DNA of 64,000 bases from Linum tenue (GCA_946122785.1 CAMGYJ010000007.1:5968909-6032908); one strand, 5' to 3'; shown: positions 9,462-23,613, numbered from the stretch's first letter. Numbers and translations: made by a program. Notes: a model not told the origin generated them from the letters alone.

Positions 9462-10434
9462 CTCTGAGAATGAAGCTGTAATCTTTTAATAAGTTTTTTA
9501 CCCTACGGATTGCCCAGCTGATCTGTTTATGCTACAGTACAGCCATCAAGCGTGCATTTTCCACTAATTAAAGGCGACAAGGAAATTGCAGGGAGTAGAA
9601 GAAGGGAATGATCTACTTTTTCCCGCATACATACACGACTAGTTCATTTTAAATGTGATGTAAAGAGAATTATAACCAGAATTTATTAACATTTTCCCTC
9701 CATATATAGTGATGAAAGTGAGTTTACCAAATAAAGGAAAGTCAATCCTTAATTTAACACATGAGATGTTCAAGTTGGAACTCATCAAATGTTCTTTATT
9801 AGAAGCAGTTTTGTTACTACGAGCACTAATAGAGAGTCATGAATCTAAATGAGGCGGACTAAAAGTTTTACATTTTCGAGATTTGCAGTTTGAACCATGG
9901 TCATACGAGGAGGGAATACCCCTTCCCAATTACATTATTTTTCAAACTTTAAATGTAAATTTTACATATATTTAAAACTTGAGGGTCTATAATTCGTGGA
10001 CTTAATATGGCTCTGCCGACTATGAGTCTTTGCAACTCGGATTTAAAAGTAAATTAAGTTACTAGAGTACAGTTACAGTAACATTTTATATAAAATAATT
10101 ATCAACTTTTTTTAGTTATTGGGTATTTAATGGACTAATGGTAGTAGTAAACAGCCCTAATTATGGCTTCCGAGCAGACAAGGGAAGCCAAAATAATACT
10201 AGTGGGATTGTTGAGGCAATCAACATCAATAAAATTAACACCTCTCATTTCCTTAATGAATCTATCTTCAGAAAAGGAAGGGGGGAAAAAGGTGCACTTA
10301 TCCTAATACAAAAGCACTATGGCGAAAAATAATATCAACGCAATTGCTTACACGATTAAGTATTGATTACATAAGATAATTGTCATCCAAACATACAAGT
10401 GGGACATAATAATAGATTAATATTTTTGGGATGG
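9462..10434. other. Intergenic, AT-rich, nothing recognised
   Basis: No gene, tRNA or transposon ends are recognised. A 64-codon open frame at 10138-10332 has no family motif and no coding-like neighbours. Confidence 0.6.
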
Positions 10435-10442
10435 ATTGTGGG

Positions 10443-11040
10443 TAGGGATGTCAATCAAACCCGTAACCATGGGTACCCTACCCGATCGTAACCGGTCAAC
10501 GAGGGTAATTACCCGCTTTGACGGGTTAAGGGGCGGGTATGGGTAATACCCGGTTTCAAAATAAAGGGTAGGGTACGGGTATGGTAATCGATAATACCCG
10601 CCCCGTTATACCCGCTCCACCTAACCAAAGGGTCAATTTCCTTTGAGAAATTTAGTTTAGCTTGAGAAATTGAGTTGAACAACCATTATTGATGATGAAG
10701 ATGTAGACGATTATTATGTTTGTGTGGATTGTAGAAGCAAGAACTATTATTATGCGTTTGTTGTTTTTGTTTGTGTGGATTGTTAAAGCTAGAACAGTTA
10801 CAACTATCGAGAATTTTTAATAGACAACGGTATGTATGTGCATATATGTGTATAAGTTCATAATTTAGGATTCGTACCCATGGTTACCAGAATACCCGTG
10901 ATTACCCGGTGGGTAGGGTATGGTTATATAATTTTCATACCCGGTGGTTATTTGGTCGGGTATTTTAGAAAACTCTACCTGGCGGGTTAGGAGTTGGTAT
11001 AGGGTAAACCCGCACCCGACCCTACCCATTGTCATCCCTA
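10443..11040. mobile_element. hAT-type MITE B (GGGTA arms), 598 bp
   Basis: Ends are TAGGGATGTCAAT on the left and TAGGGATGACAAT on the right arm (reverse complement), with a perfect 8-bp duplication ATTGTGGG (10435-10442 and 11041-11048). The arms are dense in GGGTA/TACCC and CCCG motifs. The centre is AT-rich and non-coding. Confidence 0.92.
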
Positions 11041-11512
11041 ATTGTGGGTTCAATCAAAGCCAAGGGTGTCTAATTCAATCAATTCATTGGAAATTACAAA
11101 AGGTTTTAGTTTTAATTAAATAATTAATCTGAGCTATTATCCAAAATCCAATCACACCTTTGTATTTTCCAACGCTGCATTATTGGACTGCCATATGTTT
11201 TGTTTTTGCTTCGGTCGTCCAACTAACTTACATGTGTTGGTTAAATTTGTGCTTGACAAGAAGAAACTAATTTTTTGTGTTTGGGATGTCACCATTCCTA
11301 TAGCTTGTATCTAGAATTTTTTTTAACAAATAGTAACTTAGTGGCAAGAAGGTAAAACTCACCTCCCATTTTTAATAATTTATCATTTGGATACATAAAT
11401 TTTATATAATATGGGATACGAGATTTAATTATTGGCCATCATCGTAAATGTTTTTTTTATGTATTAATCATCCAAATAATAATGGATTGACGCTGATATA
11501 CCTTAACATTAT

Positions 11513-13058
<1,546 letters not shown>

Positions 13059-13068
13059 TTAACATTAT

Positions 13069-14629
13069 GATACAAACTCAATCTCACTATATACCTTAGA
13101 CAGAGTACATTCTTTTTTATGATAAACACTGAACTTATGTCTTCAAAAAGATATATTACAAATTCAACTGGTATTTGTACCCTTGTAAAATTCCTCTACC
13201 AACAAAATCTGTATATGTGGGTTTTTTTTTCATTTTTCTAACCGTGACATCAAATTCCCATAATTTTCTCAAAATTTTATTTATAATACAGCATTTAGAC
13301 AAAAATGAAGCAGGAGGCCACGTCAGTAAAGGAGGCAAGGTGGGGTCCTTGTCATCCAGAACCAATAGAAATTCCCCAACCCAACAAATTGCGTCTATGT
13401 TTCCGTCTGACTTCAAAGTCATGTTGGGCACGCTACAAGAAGAATATACACTAATTTAGAGGAATTAGTATTAGTCTACCTACTACTAATCCAAATTATG
13501 GAATGATTCTTGTATTTTACAATCCACAAAGTAACTGCATCCCCACTAACTAAGTCTACACAAACAAAGAAAAAGACCTAGCTTAGGTAGCTAAGTACCC
13601 ACACACACTACCTTTTATCTCCGTAATCAAAGGCTATATGTTTAGCTTTTGCTTAAAAAGAGTTTGTTTTTTCAAGGTTCTTTACGCCATTTTAAGTATC
13701 ACATCACAAAATAAACATTTTATTTAAGTTCACCTAATATTGTGACATCCCAAACATTTGATATTGTCTGCTTTGAGACTAGACACTAATGAATTTTGCT
13801 TTGAATGCATATCATATCAAGGTGACTTCTCATAAGATCACTCAACATTACAGTGCTTCACAATGAGCGCGTTCAACCTCAGAGTTCTCCCAGGAGAGGG
13901 ACGTGCACCACACACGCATGGATTGGTTCTGTCACCGCGAGTCCGGCACACGTCCCTCCTCCTGCGCGTCGCGTGAGTGTGTGTGTGTTGAGGGTCCGAC
14001 AGTTTGACCTATTTTATCTGTATCCGAGCCAAATTTGACACCCAAATGCATAATTTTTAGTGTTTTTGGATCTTCTGCGACACAATTGGAGGTACTTTTT
14101 TTAATTTAATTTTTGGGTTGCCATTGCATATTGTCTCATATTTTATAAATTTTCAACACAAACGCATTCTATATTTCCCCCCCTGAATTTCAACATTATT
14201 ATGAAATTTTCCCAATGTACACCACATCAATATAAGAATTCCATAAATACTCATTTATGATAACTATTAGATGTGTACATAATTTTGTGCCTAGTTATCA
14301 ATCGATGCAAAAAAAAAAAAAAGCATCCGTTTCGAGATGAAGGCCTATGCAAACGCCGAAGCCGGTTTGATCCTCCTCGTCTCCAATTAAGACCGCTTGC
14401 TTCTAATATAAAATTATAGACGCTTGTAATTGTGTGTTCCAACATTCGATTTTCGGGATTTCGAGATCGAAATGCTCATCTCTTACACATCCCCACATAC
14501 TTCACTAGTAAATGTAAGAAAAAAATTGGTATGCACGAATTGATTTATATTAAAAATTAAAAATAATAAATGCCACAAATATAATGACACGTCTAATATC
14601 ATAAATTCTGTAAATTCACACAGAGGCGA
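13069..14629. other. Intergenic region upstream of the patatin gene
   Basis: Mostly AT-rich, with no gene recognised. Open frames near 13160-13460 on both strands have no known motif. It contains the inverted repeat at 13891-13964 and an A13 run near 14309. Confidence 0.5.
13891..13964. other. Imperfect hairpin in a GC-rich patch
   Basis: CAGGAGAGGGACGTG (13891-13905) can pair with CACGTCCCTCCTCCTG (13949-13964), leaving one bulged base and a loop of about 43 nt. Just inside the left arm is a CACCACACACGC tract, and just outside the right arm is a GCGTGAGTGTGTGTG tract that could also pair. Function unknown; a small-RNA precursor or a transposon end are possibilities. Confidence 0.4.
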
Positions 14630-14638
14630 CTATAAAAG
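14630..14638 (+). promoter_or_regulatory. TATA box of the patatin-like gene
   Basis: CTATAAAAG lies 286 bp upstream of the ATG at 14924. Transcription from about 14660 would give a 260-nt leader. That leader contains a 6-codon upstream ORF (14685-14705, ATG to TAA) and an ATG-TAG start-stop pair at 14878-14883. Confidence 0.6.
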
Positions 14639-14923
14639 AAGAGAAGTTCTGTGAAAGACCCCCGAATCTTGATCTTGGAGAAGCATGCAATTGGTCCGGC
14701 GGTAATTTTCAAGAAAAAGCGTTACTGTTCAGGTCAACCGGAGATTATAAGACCGTTGAGGAAAGAAAACGGGGGTTACAACTTACAACTTTGAAGAGCT
14801 GGGCGTATAACTGGAAAACGAATTCCATTTCCAGCCTTCGATTGCCGGAAAGAACAGAGGAAATCATAAAAAGCTTTATGTAGCCGAGCTTTTCCATTGC
14901 TGCAGTTGGGGGGAGAAAAGAAA

Positions 14924-17658
14924 ATGGAAATCGCTTGTCATCAATCTTCAGAAATGCAAGAGCCCAGCATCGACACCGACAAACTCAGTTACGAAATCTT
15001 CTCCATCCTCGAGAGCAAGTTTCTCTTCGGCTACGATGATCAGAAGCTCTGGGTTCCCAAGCAAATTTCTCCACCGGACCCGGCGGTTCCCGCGGCCGAT
15101 GGAGGAAACGGCGTCGCTGCCATCAAGAACCAGCGCGGCAAAATCTGCGTGCTCTCCATCGACGGCGGCGGGATGAGAGGGATTCTCGCCGGGAAAGCGC
15201 TGGCTTACCTGGAACAGGCGCTGAAGACGAAATCGGGCGACCCAGACGCGAGAATCGCCGATTACTTCGACGTGGCGGCGGGGACGGGCGTCGGCGGCAT
15301 CTTCACGGCGATGCTGTTCGGGTCGAGAGACCGGAGCCGGCCGATTATGAAGGCGGAGGAGACGTGGAAGTTTCTCGCCGACAACGGGAGGCGGTTCTAC
15401 AGGAACGGCGGCGGCGGGTTTCTAAAGCGGGCTTTCAGATCCGGGTCGGGCGGGTCGGGTTCGGCGACGGGCGGGTTGGAGAAAGCAATGAAAGAGACGT
15501 TCACGGAGAAAGGCCGGCAGTTGACCCTTAAAGACACGTTGAAGCCCGTTTTGATCCCTTGCTACGACCTCTCCAGCACGGCGCCGTTTCTCTTCTCCAG
15601 GGCCGACGCGCTCGAGACCGACAGCTTCGATTTCCGGCTGTGGGAGGTCTGCCGGGCGACGTCGGCCGACCCGGGGGCGTTCGAACCGGCTCAACTGAGG
15701 TCGATCGACGGTCGGACCAAGTGTTTGGCCGTCGACGGCGGGTTGGCAATGAGCAATCCGACCGCGGCGGCGATCACGCACGTGCTGCACAACAAACAGG
15801 AATTCCCTTTCGTCAGAGGCGTGGAGGATTTGCTGGTGCTCTCGCTTGGCGCGGGGCAGCTGCCTGAAGTCAGCTACGATTACGAAGAGGTGAAAACGTG
15901 GAGGGCCAAGCACTGGGCTCGACCCATGGCGCGAATTGCCGGCGACGCCTCGGCGGATTCGGTGGACCAGTCGGTGGCCATGGCGTTTGGTCAGTGTCGG
16001 AGCAGCAACTACTTGCGAATTCAGGTAATGGGTTCACAATGCAAATTCACAATCAGTCGCTTTTCATCCAACTTTTTCTTTGTTTTCGTTTACGCCCTCC
16101 AAGTGGTTGTTGAAATGCATGAGACAGTTTTGGCCTGGCTGGGGGGGCAGGGTAAAAGGGTTCAATCCAAAGTTTGTCCCTTTCTCAGCAATGGATATTT
16201 GGGTTTGGGTATGGGCATTGGTTTGGGAATTTTGGGGCAGATTTGAGCTAGCTGGAGCTGGGAAAGATCTTTCCTTTTTCTTGGGTGTATGCAATTGAAT
16301 GTGATGTTTGTTTATGGTGTGTGCATTGTTTGGCCACATGGCCATGGAATGTTTTGCTTGCTTGTTGTGTGTGCCTGCCTGGTCGAGGTCACTCATCTTT
16401 TGGTGGCGGTGTCTAAATGATTTCCATGGCCGTCAATGTTTGTTTACCTGAAATTGGACCAGATGGCCTGTTCACTGGGTTGGGTTTTCAGGGAGATAGA
16501 TAGAACACGTAATCATTGTACTTGAAACAGGAATTATAATTTTTGATGTGGTAAGGTCTCAAATTTTAGTTTCTTTCAGTTAAGTTAGCCGCTCATTTGA
16601 AGCTTCTTCATTTGCTGGGGTCAGAAATATATGATAGTCTCAAAACCATCATTAGAGTGAACAACCTGTGTGACCACAGTTTGCTGGCAGAAAATTAGTA
16701 AAAGGACAAGGGCAGGATGATTGTTGCAGGGACTGCTTACCATTTTCTTCCAACAAAACAAACATACGAAAGTGAATGGATGCAGTCCGTGGTGCTTTAG
16801 GCTCAGAAAAAGGACAGAGAAAAGGGCTGTCAATGTAGTTAATAAAAGATGGTGTTAGGTTCTTGATTACAGTTGGCTTTTATAACTAGGACGGCTTACT
16901 GCATGCTTTATTTGCCATCTGGTCTAAGAAATTAAGTGACAGGGGAGGGGACCCTTCAAAAGCAGTCCTTAATTCCTGATGGTCCTGTTCATAGATGATT
17001 ATTAATGTTTGATATTGTTGGTATTGAGCACCACCATACGATTTTAATGGGGTTTTTATCATTCTGGCATACCATATGTGACACTGGAAGGAATAATGGC
17101 AGTTATGACTGTTGGGTGCTACCATTCTAAATTTCTAATGAACCTATTCAAGGACTGTGTGCTCAAATCGAAGTTAAAAAGACTTGCTGAGAAGGAAAAG
17201 CAAGCTGTTTCCAGAAATCTAAACTTTTTCACCAGTAAATCTGAGATTATAACCCATTTGCGTCTCCAGAATAAGAACATGGTTTTACTTTATGGTTTCG
17301 TGTGAATTTTCCATATAACCTTGGAAGTAAGATAGTAACTGGTTTTTTAAATTTTTTACAGGCAAATGGGTCCTCCTTAGTAGGGAGGTGTGAAGGCAAT
17401 GTGGACACAGACCCTAGCCCTAAGAACGTGAAGATGTTGTTGGGAATGGCAGATGAAATGTTAAAGCAGAAAAACGTGGAGTCAGTGCTGTTTGGGGGTA
17501 AAAGGATAGGAGAAGAGAGTAACTTTGAGAAGCTGGACTGGTTTGCAGGTGAGCTTGTGCTGGAACACCAGAGGAGGAGCTGCAGAATTGCTCCCACTGT
17601 TGCCTTCAAGCAACTTACTACTCTACCCAGACCCACCACCCCCAGGAAGAAAATTTAA
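14924..17658 (+). CDS. PLP6: Class III patatin-like phospholipase (PLP6/pPLA-IIIdelta-like)
   Basis: Acyl hydrolase of the plant pPLA-III group, which releases fatty acids from phospho- and galactolipids and affects cell elongation and wall properties. Two exons: 14924-16024 (367 codons) and 17362-17658, joined in phase 0 across GT-AG borders; total 465 residues, the usual size. Residues 80-86 form the DGGGMRG oxyanion loop. The nucleophile elbow at 120-124 is GTGVG, the Ser-less motif typical of class III rather than GxSxG. DGG at 271-273 supplies the dyad Asp. The N-terminal EPSIDTDKLSYEIFSILESK block points to PLP6. The ATG at 14924 is chosen because it starts the conserved region; an open stretch 27 nt upstream lacks ATG. 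Reading through the intron reaches a stop at 16246. Class is firm; the subtype is less certain. Confidence 0.93.
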
Positions 17659-20397
17659 TCAACCACTCCCCAAAACAAACAAGGTAAGCTTCTTTATACG
17701 TTCTGCCCCTCTGTGACTTGCCATCTTTTGCTACTGTGGTGTGTTTTTGCTTGCTTTGGAACTTGGCATTTATTTATTACAGTTATACTGTTTGCCCTTT
17801 TGAAAAAGAGCATCTTAGTAGGACCGTTTGGTCTTGGAATCCATATAAGTAAGTAGGAGGGAAGGGTTCTTTTCTCTCCTTTTTACCAAACCTTCATTTT
17901 GGTTGTTGTTAATGGATGGGCATATTTCTCTCTTGAGTAGCTAGTCACGCTACCACTAGTGCAGGCCAAGCTGCCCATGTATTCTGTCATTTCTTCATTT
18001 CTAGCTCCTGAAGACTGGAGTTAAAAAAAAATTTTATCCTAGTAAGTTACTGTTAGCATCCACAATGCTTAGTGAGCACTTTTTCGGATGACTCGCTTCT
18101 CTTGTTTGTTGAACGTTTGCGTTTTGTCCCTAATCAGCCTCATTGATCACGTCTTATTTCACATTTGCGGTTCATCTGTCGTTCGGGAGTTATCAAAGAC
18201 GTGCTTATCAAATTTGGCCGATCCCACTAGTTATGAATTTTTAACTAACCTTTTAACATAAGGACTAAAAATGAATAGACATCATAATGCATAGACTTGG
18301 TAATTAAAATTCGTAGTACAGTTACGAATTTGTTAAGATGTACTTTAGGGTACTTTGATGTTCAAGCACGAGCTACATATTTTCGCAATAATATGATGAG
18401 ATGCATTGTCGTCTTCTTTTTTAGCCATGGAAGTTGTCATTGTCGATGTGTTTGGGATTGAAAGGTCAAAAGGCCTTATAGCCGGTTGTCCTTGTTGTTG
18501 TTGCTTGTGGACGTGTATGAAAGCCTAGGAGAGGACAAATGCCCACCGCCATTACCATCTAGCTCTAACTACAAAGAGGGTAGAGCTGGGGCATGAGGTG
18601 GAGAACCCTACAGCCAAACATTGTCGGCCTACCGACACTCATTCTGTTGTCTTTTGTGTTGGGATCATACCGGCGTCGCTTGGGGTCGTCTTTTCAATTT
18701 GTGGGGCAGCCATTTTTGGAAGCAAATAAATGTGGAAACTTGATCATTGAAGTAGAGGTTCTTGTTGCAGAACACAGTTGGAGATAGCACCCTCATTGAA
18801 TTAGATTGGAATGGAATTCTCTTCCCACTAAATTAATTGCTCCAAATCTGTTTACTTTCATGTTGTGGTCTGATCACTGATGGTAAAGGTAAAGGTCTTG
18901 GATTTACAGAGAGATGTGGTTTAAATTTCACTTTTGTTATCAAGTAAGATGGTCAAAAGAAGAAGAAGAAGAAGAAGAGGCATTGGAATATGAGATTCTT
19001 GAGCTTTGTGCTTGGTTTCTTTTTGTCCATCTTCATGTTTAAACATCCCATTCATTCCCCTGCAATTTTCTAAACAGAAGTCTCTTTTGCCTTGCTTGTA
19101 AACTGCAGGTAAAACGTAGCAGCCTGCATATATTTCAAGAAAGGGATAGCAGTGAACAGAGAAGTGAAAGCAACCCATATGAAAGATGATGATGGAAAAC
19201 CCAAAAAGAAGAAAACAAACAATTATATGGGGGGGCAGCCTTTTTGCTTTGTGGAAGGACAAAGGGGTGAAATAAATAGGAAGAGGAGGGAATGGACTGC
19301 CCTGGGATGAAGGGGAAAAAGGACAGGTGAAAAAAGATAACAGAGGCATGAATGAATGAAAAGCTGGGAAGATCTTAGTGGGATTACTTTGCCTGCTGGA
19401 GAACAGGCACTGTGGTCTCCATTACCATTCTCTACAATGGCAACTGGCCATGAAATTGAAAATGGGAAAGGGGAAAATACGACTTCGATCATCAATCATA
19501 CAAGGGGCTTTTCAGATTGGAGGTCAAAAGAGACATGAAGCAAGTTGCAAGTGTGAATCTTTTTAGTGTACATTTTTTTCTATTTTGTATGATTTGGTTC
19601 TCCAGGGGATGGTGGAGACTGGAGACAAAAGTATTGGTGCTGTAATATATGTCTCTGTGTCCTCTGTCTTCCTGTTTTTCTTCTTATTAGCCTTGAGTGC
19701 CTTATTTATGAATCCCCAAAGTATATATTATGTAATATCATCTTCTTTATGCGGGTAGTAGACTGAGACAGAAATGAAAGAACAAGATTAAACTCATATG
19801 AAGGGCTATGCATGTCTAGAGAACGAAGAAGATGCGACTCAAACTCAATTCATTAGTAAACGAACCAGTTCACGACCCAGTTGATAAAAACTCATGCCAT
19901 TGCCAAACAAGTCTTCTCACATCAAATGGCAGCTCTAGCTAGGTACACATTACGCTTCCAAGGATAAACCAAAAAGAAAGGCTAAACTCTTAAAGCAGAA
20001 AGGTGAAGGAAGGAGAAAATAAAGGAATCTGCTGAACCCTTCATGTCCAATCCAAGAGCACAGTTATCGTTAGGTCAGCAGGAGGATTGAAGAGACTAGA
20101 AAAAGCCCACACACACACACATCTTACATCTACACACTATACTCCTCCCAAATTGGCTTTCCTTTCTTCCAACAGGACAGGACATGGACCTGCAACCTAC
20201 TACGTGGGCATATTTCATTAAGAACTAGTCGATTCTAATAACTCGAGATGTTGAGAGATGCTCGATTATGGATCCTATATCAAGGTTGCATAGATCCAGA
20301 TATCATGCGCTTAACATAATAGGTAGAGTCATGAGGAATTCGAACAAAAGACCTCTTGATCACACTCATACCGTGCCAAGAACCAATTGGGTCCCAA
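17659..20397. other. Intergenic region 3' of the patatin gene
   Basis: No convincing gene. It has an AGA microsatellite at 18957-18978, a CA repeat at 20111-20122, and several 60-140-codon open frames without recognisable motifs. An ATAACTCGAG-TGTTG-GA motif at about 20238 recurs at 20869, on the other side of the hAT element at 20398. Confidence 0.5.
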
Positions 20398-20861
20398 TAG
20401 GGATGCAATTTTGACCTGACCCGATTTACCCGACCTGTTTGACCTATTTTGGGAGGGTCCGACCTGCCCCGTAGGCGGAGCGGGACGGGCATGAGTACTC
20501 TCATCGACCCGACCTGCCATGACCCGCCTCATTCTCGACCCGTTCTTGTCTAAATTACATGTAATGTTAGTCAAATTACTAAGTATTTTCCTTTTATTAC
20601 ACCATATGGTAGCTATAATAAAGTTGTAAATTAGTGAAAATCTCATTTTCTCCAATAATTTAACTAAATTTATCATACTACGGTTTGTTTTCTTTGTCTT
20701 ATAATGAAAATAACGAATATTTCTAATGATTTTCATATAAATTGTTTACCCATTGGGTCGACCTGCCCCGAACCGTGACCCATGATAAATTACCTGATCT
20801 GCCACGGGGCGGGTATGAGTATCGAGATACCCACCCCGGACCTGCCCCATTGCCATTCCTA
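20398..20861. mobile_element. hAT-type MITE C (GACCTG/GACCCG arms), 464 bp
   Basis: The left end is TAGGGATGCAAT and the right end, reverse complemented, is TAGGAATGGCAAT. Flanks GGTCCCAA (20390-20397) and AGTCCCAA (20862-20869) match at 7 of 8 bases. The arms are rich in GACC, CCCG and GGGTCG motifs and the centre is AT-rich. It is the best match to the relics in the dioxygenase introns. Confidence 0.82.
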
Positions 20862-21312
20862 AGTCCCAATAACTCGAGTTGTTGGGAGAAGTTCGATTAC
20901 GCATCATTATACCACTTACTACATGCATGGCTAGCCTACCAATCATTCTGTAAACCGTTTTGCTAGCTCTAACTACACTATTATTTGAGTGTTCTAGGCT
21001 GATTAGAATTTAGAACCAAGTGAATCAAATCCATCCTACAACACACAAAACCACTGCCTGCTCTGTTCTGCTCTGCTTTTAGCAATTTTGGCCATCAAAC
21101 ATTTACCAGACAGAGCAAGAAACTGTGTCAGTACGGACAAGAGAAAGCTGATATGCTCTCCATGAACTCGGAGATAATTTTTCCACTATTGATAATTTTT
21201 CCAGATTTCCACCGGAGATCTTTTCCAGCTGCCGCCTGCGGAGCCCTCAGAGATACCCAATCGTCTACTAACAATAAAGGCAGGAGAATCAAGCTAGATC
21301 AGGGAGAGTTAA

Positions 21313-23613
21313 ATGCCGAGATTTACCAATTATGGGCCTCACCCCCCCCCCCCCCCACCCTCCGGCTGGACCAATAAGGAAGGACGGAGGACAGATAGCA
21401 AGCTCTGGCCAGCCATTACTCCGCCGCCCAAACCACCTGAACCGAGATTGATTGATGGACAGGGAAGTGATAGTTGGAGTAATGACGACCCAGAAGAGAG
21501 TAAAGCTAAGAAGAAAGAGGAAGAAAGAATTAATGTTGGTCAGGGGAAGATATCTCCTGAAGCCAGAGAGCTACTGACCATCTATGAACGGAAGGATCTT
21601 GGAGGGGAGACATGGGAAAACGCTTCGAGAATCATAGGGAGCGGCAACAAAGACAGAAGGAAGCAAGAAGCCACTGATGTAAGAGAAAGATGGAGTAAGG
21701 GCGCTGCACACATATGCAGGAGGAAAACCCCACGGAATCACAACGGGCTACCATTGCGGAGCTGTATCAATCCATTAATGGCATGCAGATACCACCTCAA
21801 ATGGCCTCCAAAAGGAGCACCGACAGATAGGAAGGTCAGAGGGCGGCAGCTGACTACAATAATAAAGACGGGGACATTTACTCCGCAAAGGAGGAACAGA
21901 GCACACCTAACCAGGAGAAACAAGGCCTATTTAAGGGAGGAAACGCCAGCAGCTGCTTTACACAATCACCTGATTCCCATATCAATCTGGAACAACCACC
22001 TATCAACCAAAAAGTCTTCTGAACTACTGTTTTCCTTCTATCACTCCACTCTCACTAAGCCCACCAGCATGGAGATGCACGCTAGGAGTCTCCGCGGTGA
22101 AAAGAGCCATCTGGTGATCAATGTCCGACCAACAGTGGTGGGAGCCAGGGGTAGCGGAATGGCGATGCTGTTAGGAAGATGGATAACAGACTCGTTCATC
22201 AACCTCCAAAAAGCAAAGAATGCAGCGATGCAAAAGTGGAGGGCCTATGGCGAAGTTCAGGCAACAAAGGAGGCGGAAAATCTGTTTGTCTACTCTTTCC
22301 AATCGGCAAAACAACGAGACGCAGTCTTCGACGCCAGGCCATGGAATCTCAGCAACACTATGATAGCACTCAAGACGTGGGATGGAGAGCAAAAGGCGAA
22401 GATAGAGGATATACCCACAGTCACCTTGTGGGTTCAAATGCATGACCTGCCCCAATCGCTGAAAGACGAAGAAGCAATCCAGGCGGTGGCCTCATTCATC
22501 TTCCCCCATTATCACTCCATCGACCAGTCAAACTTTGAATTCAGAGGATGGCTGAAGTTCATCCGAGCCAAAGTCGAAGTCAGCCTCGACGAGCCTATTC
22601 CCATAGGTTTTGAATACCCAATTGGGGAAAGATCGATTTGGGTCAGCTTCAAGTATGAACGAATCATGGACCTATGCTACTTCTGCGGAAAGCTTGGGCA
22701 TCTGATCCACAACTGCCTCGAGCGAGAAGAAAATAGAAGGAAGGGACTCTGCACTGATCCATCGGAAGTCTACACGGATGCCCTCAAAGCTGGGCATGAT
22801 TCTCCGGCGAACATCCCGCCGGCGTCTTTTCGAGAGAAGCTGGCGAACATGCGCCGCCTGACGAGCAACAGTTCTGGGCAGCAACAGAACAGAGGAGTCA
22901 GAAGGGATTCCCCAATCCTCACCTTGATGGGCCACCCTGTGCCAGGATCGGTGGCAGGGACTATGTCAAACCCCCCTGGGTTCACAGCTTTACCCATGCC
23001 AGTGCAGAACTCAGACTGGATGCACAGAGGAGATATGGGATCTTCATCGGGCCAACCAAATCGTTTAGAAAGAGAAATGGAGGCAGCAGCCACAGCCATG
23101 CAAAGAGGGCTGGACCTAAGGGAAGGGGAAAGCAGGAGAGAAGTCAATGCTGGTCTTGTAGAGATGGGCCTGGGCCTATCCCTGGCGAGCCCGACTTACT
23201 CATGGGCTGACCCAACACCCACCCCAGCCCAGGTCAATGAGCAAAGCCAAGGCATACCACTCATGCAGACCCAGACAGCCCAGGTGTCAGTCCCAGTCAC
23301 CAACCCAACAGTTGAAGATGCCCAGGCCCAGATAGGAGAGGAGGAGAGGCCAAGGCCCGAGAAAAAAAGGAAGCCAGAACACAGGAGCCCAAGCAGCTTC
23401 TCCCTGCCCCAGCAGGACCCAACTACTAACCTGTCGTTTGATGCTCTTTCTTTTGCCACAGGGGAGAACAGAAAGACCTACCAGAGGAGGAGGAATCTGA
23501 TAAGGAGGAGGAACTTGACAGATATCGCAGCAGAGGTGACCCAATCCGGAGAAGGAGAATCAATCACTCCGAGGGCGTCGGCGGCAAGCCTCAAGCCGCC
23601 AAATTTCGAATGA
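21313..23613 (+). CDS. LINE ORF1: DUF4283/zinc-knuckle RNA-binding protein
   Basis: 766 residues, open throughout. The middle of the protein has the DUF4283 RNA-recognition-like domain of plant LINE ORF1 proteins (SHLVINVRPTVVGARGSG, then FVYSFQSAKQRDAVFDARPW and VTLWVQMHDLPQSLKDEEA). It is followed by one CCHC knuckle, CYFCGKLGHLIHNC (about 22675-22716). The C-terminal third is polar and Pro/Gln-rich and ends in a basic stretch. A C15 run (21342-21356), ten codons after the assigned ATG, makes the N-terminus frame-sensitive: a one-base slip would join an upstream frame starting at 21153. The stop overlaps the ORF2 start as ATGA (23610-23613). Confidence 0.88.
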   Translation: MPRFTNYGPHPPPPPPSGWTNKEGRRTDSKLWPAITPPPKPPEPRLIDGQGSDSWSNDDPEESKAKKKEEERINVGQGKISPEARELLTIYERKDLGGETWENASRIIGSGNKDRRKQEATDVRERWSKGAAHICRRKTPRNHNGLPLRSCINPLMACRYHLKWPPKGAPTDRKVRGRQLTTIIKTGTFTPQRRNRAHLTRRNKAYLREETPAAALHNHLIPISIWNNHLSTKKSSELLFSFYHSTLTKPTSMEMHARSLRGEKSHLVINVRPTVVGARGSGMAMLLGRWITDSFINLQKAKNAAMQKWRAYGEVQATKEAENLFVYSFQSAKQRDAVFDARPWNLSNTMIALKTWDGEQKAKIEDIPTVTLWVQMHDLPQSLKDEEAIQAVASFIFPHYHSIDQSNFEFRGWLKFIRAKVEVSLDEPIPIGFEYPIGERSIWVSFKYERIMDLCYFCGKLGHLIHNCLEREENRRKGLCTDPSEVYTDALKAGHDSPANIPPASFREKLANMRRLTSNSSGQQQNRGVRRDSPILTLMGHPVPGSVAGTMSNPPGFTALPMPVQNSDWMHRGDMGSSSGQPNRLEREMEAAATAMQRGLDLREGESRREVNAGLVEMGLGLSLASPTYSWADPTPTPAQVNEQSQGIPLMQTQTAQVSVPVTNPTVEDAQAQIGEEERPRPEKKRKPEHRSPSSFSLPQQDPTTNLSFDALSFATGENRKTYQRRRNLIRRRNLTDIAAEVTQSGEGESITPRASAASLKPPNFE

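Noticed and set aside
16025..16246. Continuation of the patatin frame past 16024 to a stop at 16246
   Set aside because: It is intron read-through: a GT donor follows CAG at 16024, and the conserved C-terminal exon is at 17362.
18920..19540. Open frames of 60-142 codons on both strands
   Set aside because: No splice context, domain or conserved motif; hydrophobic minus-strand text is a translation of A/G-rich sequence.
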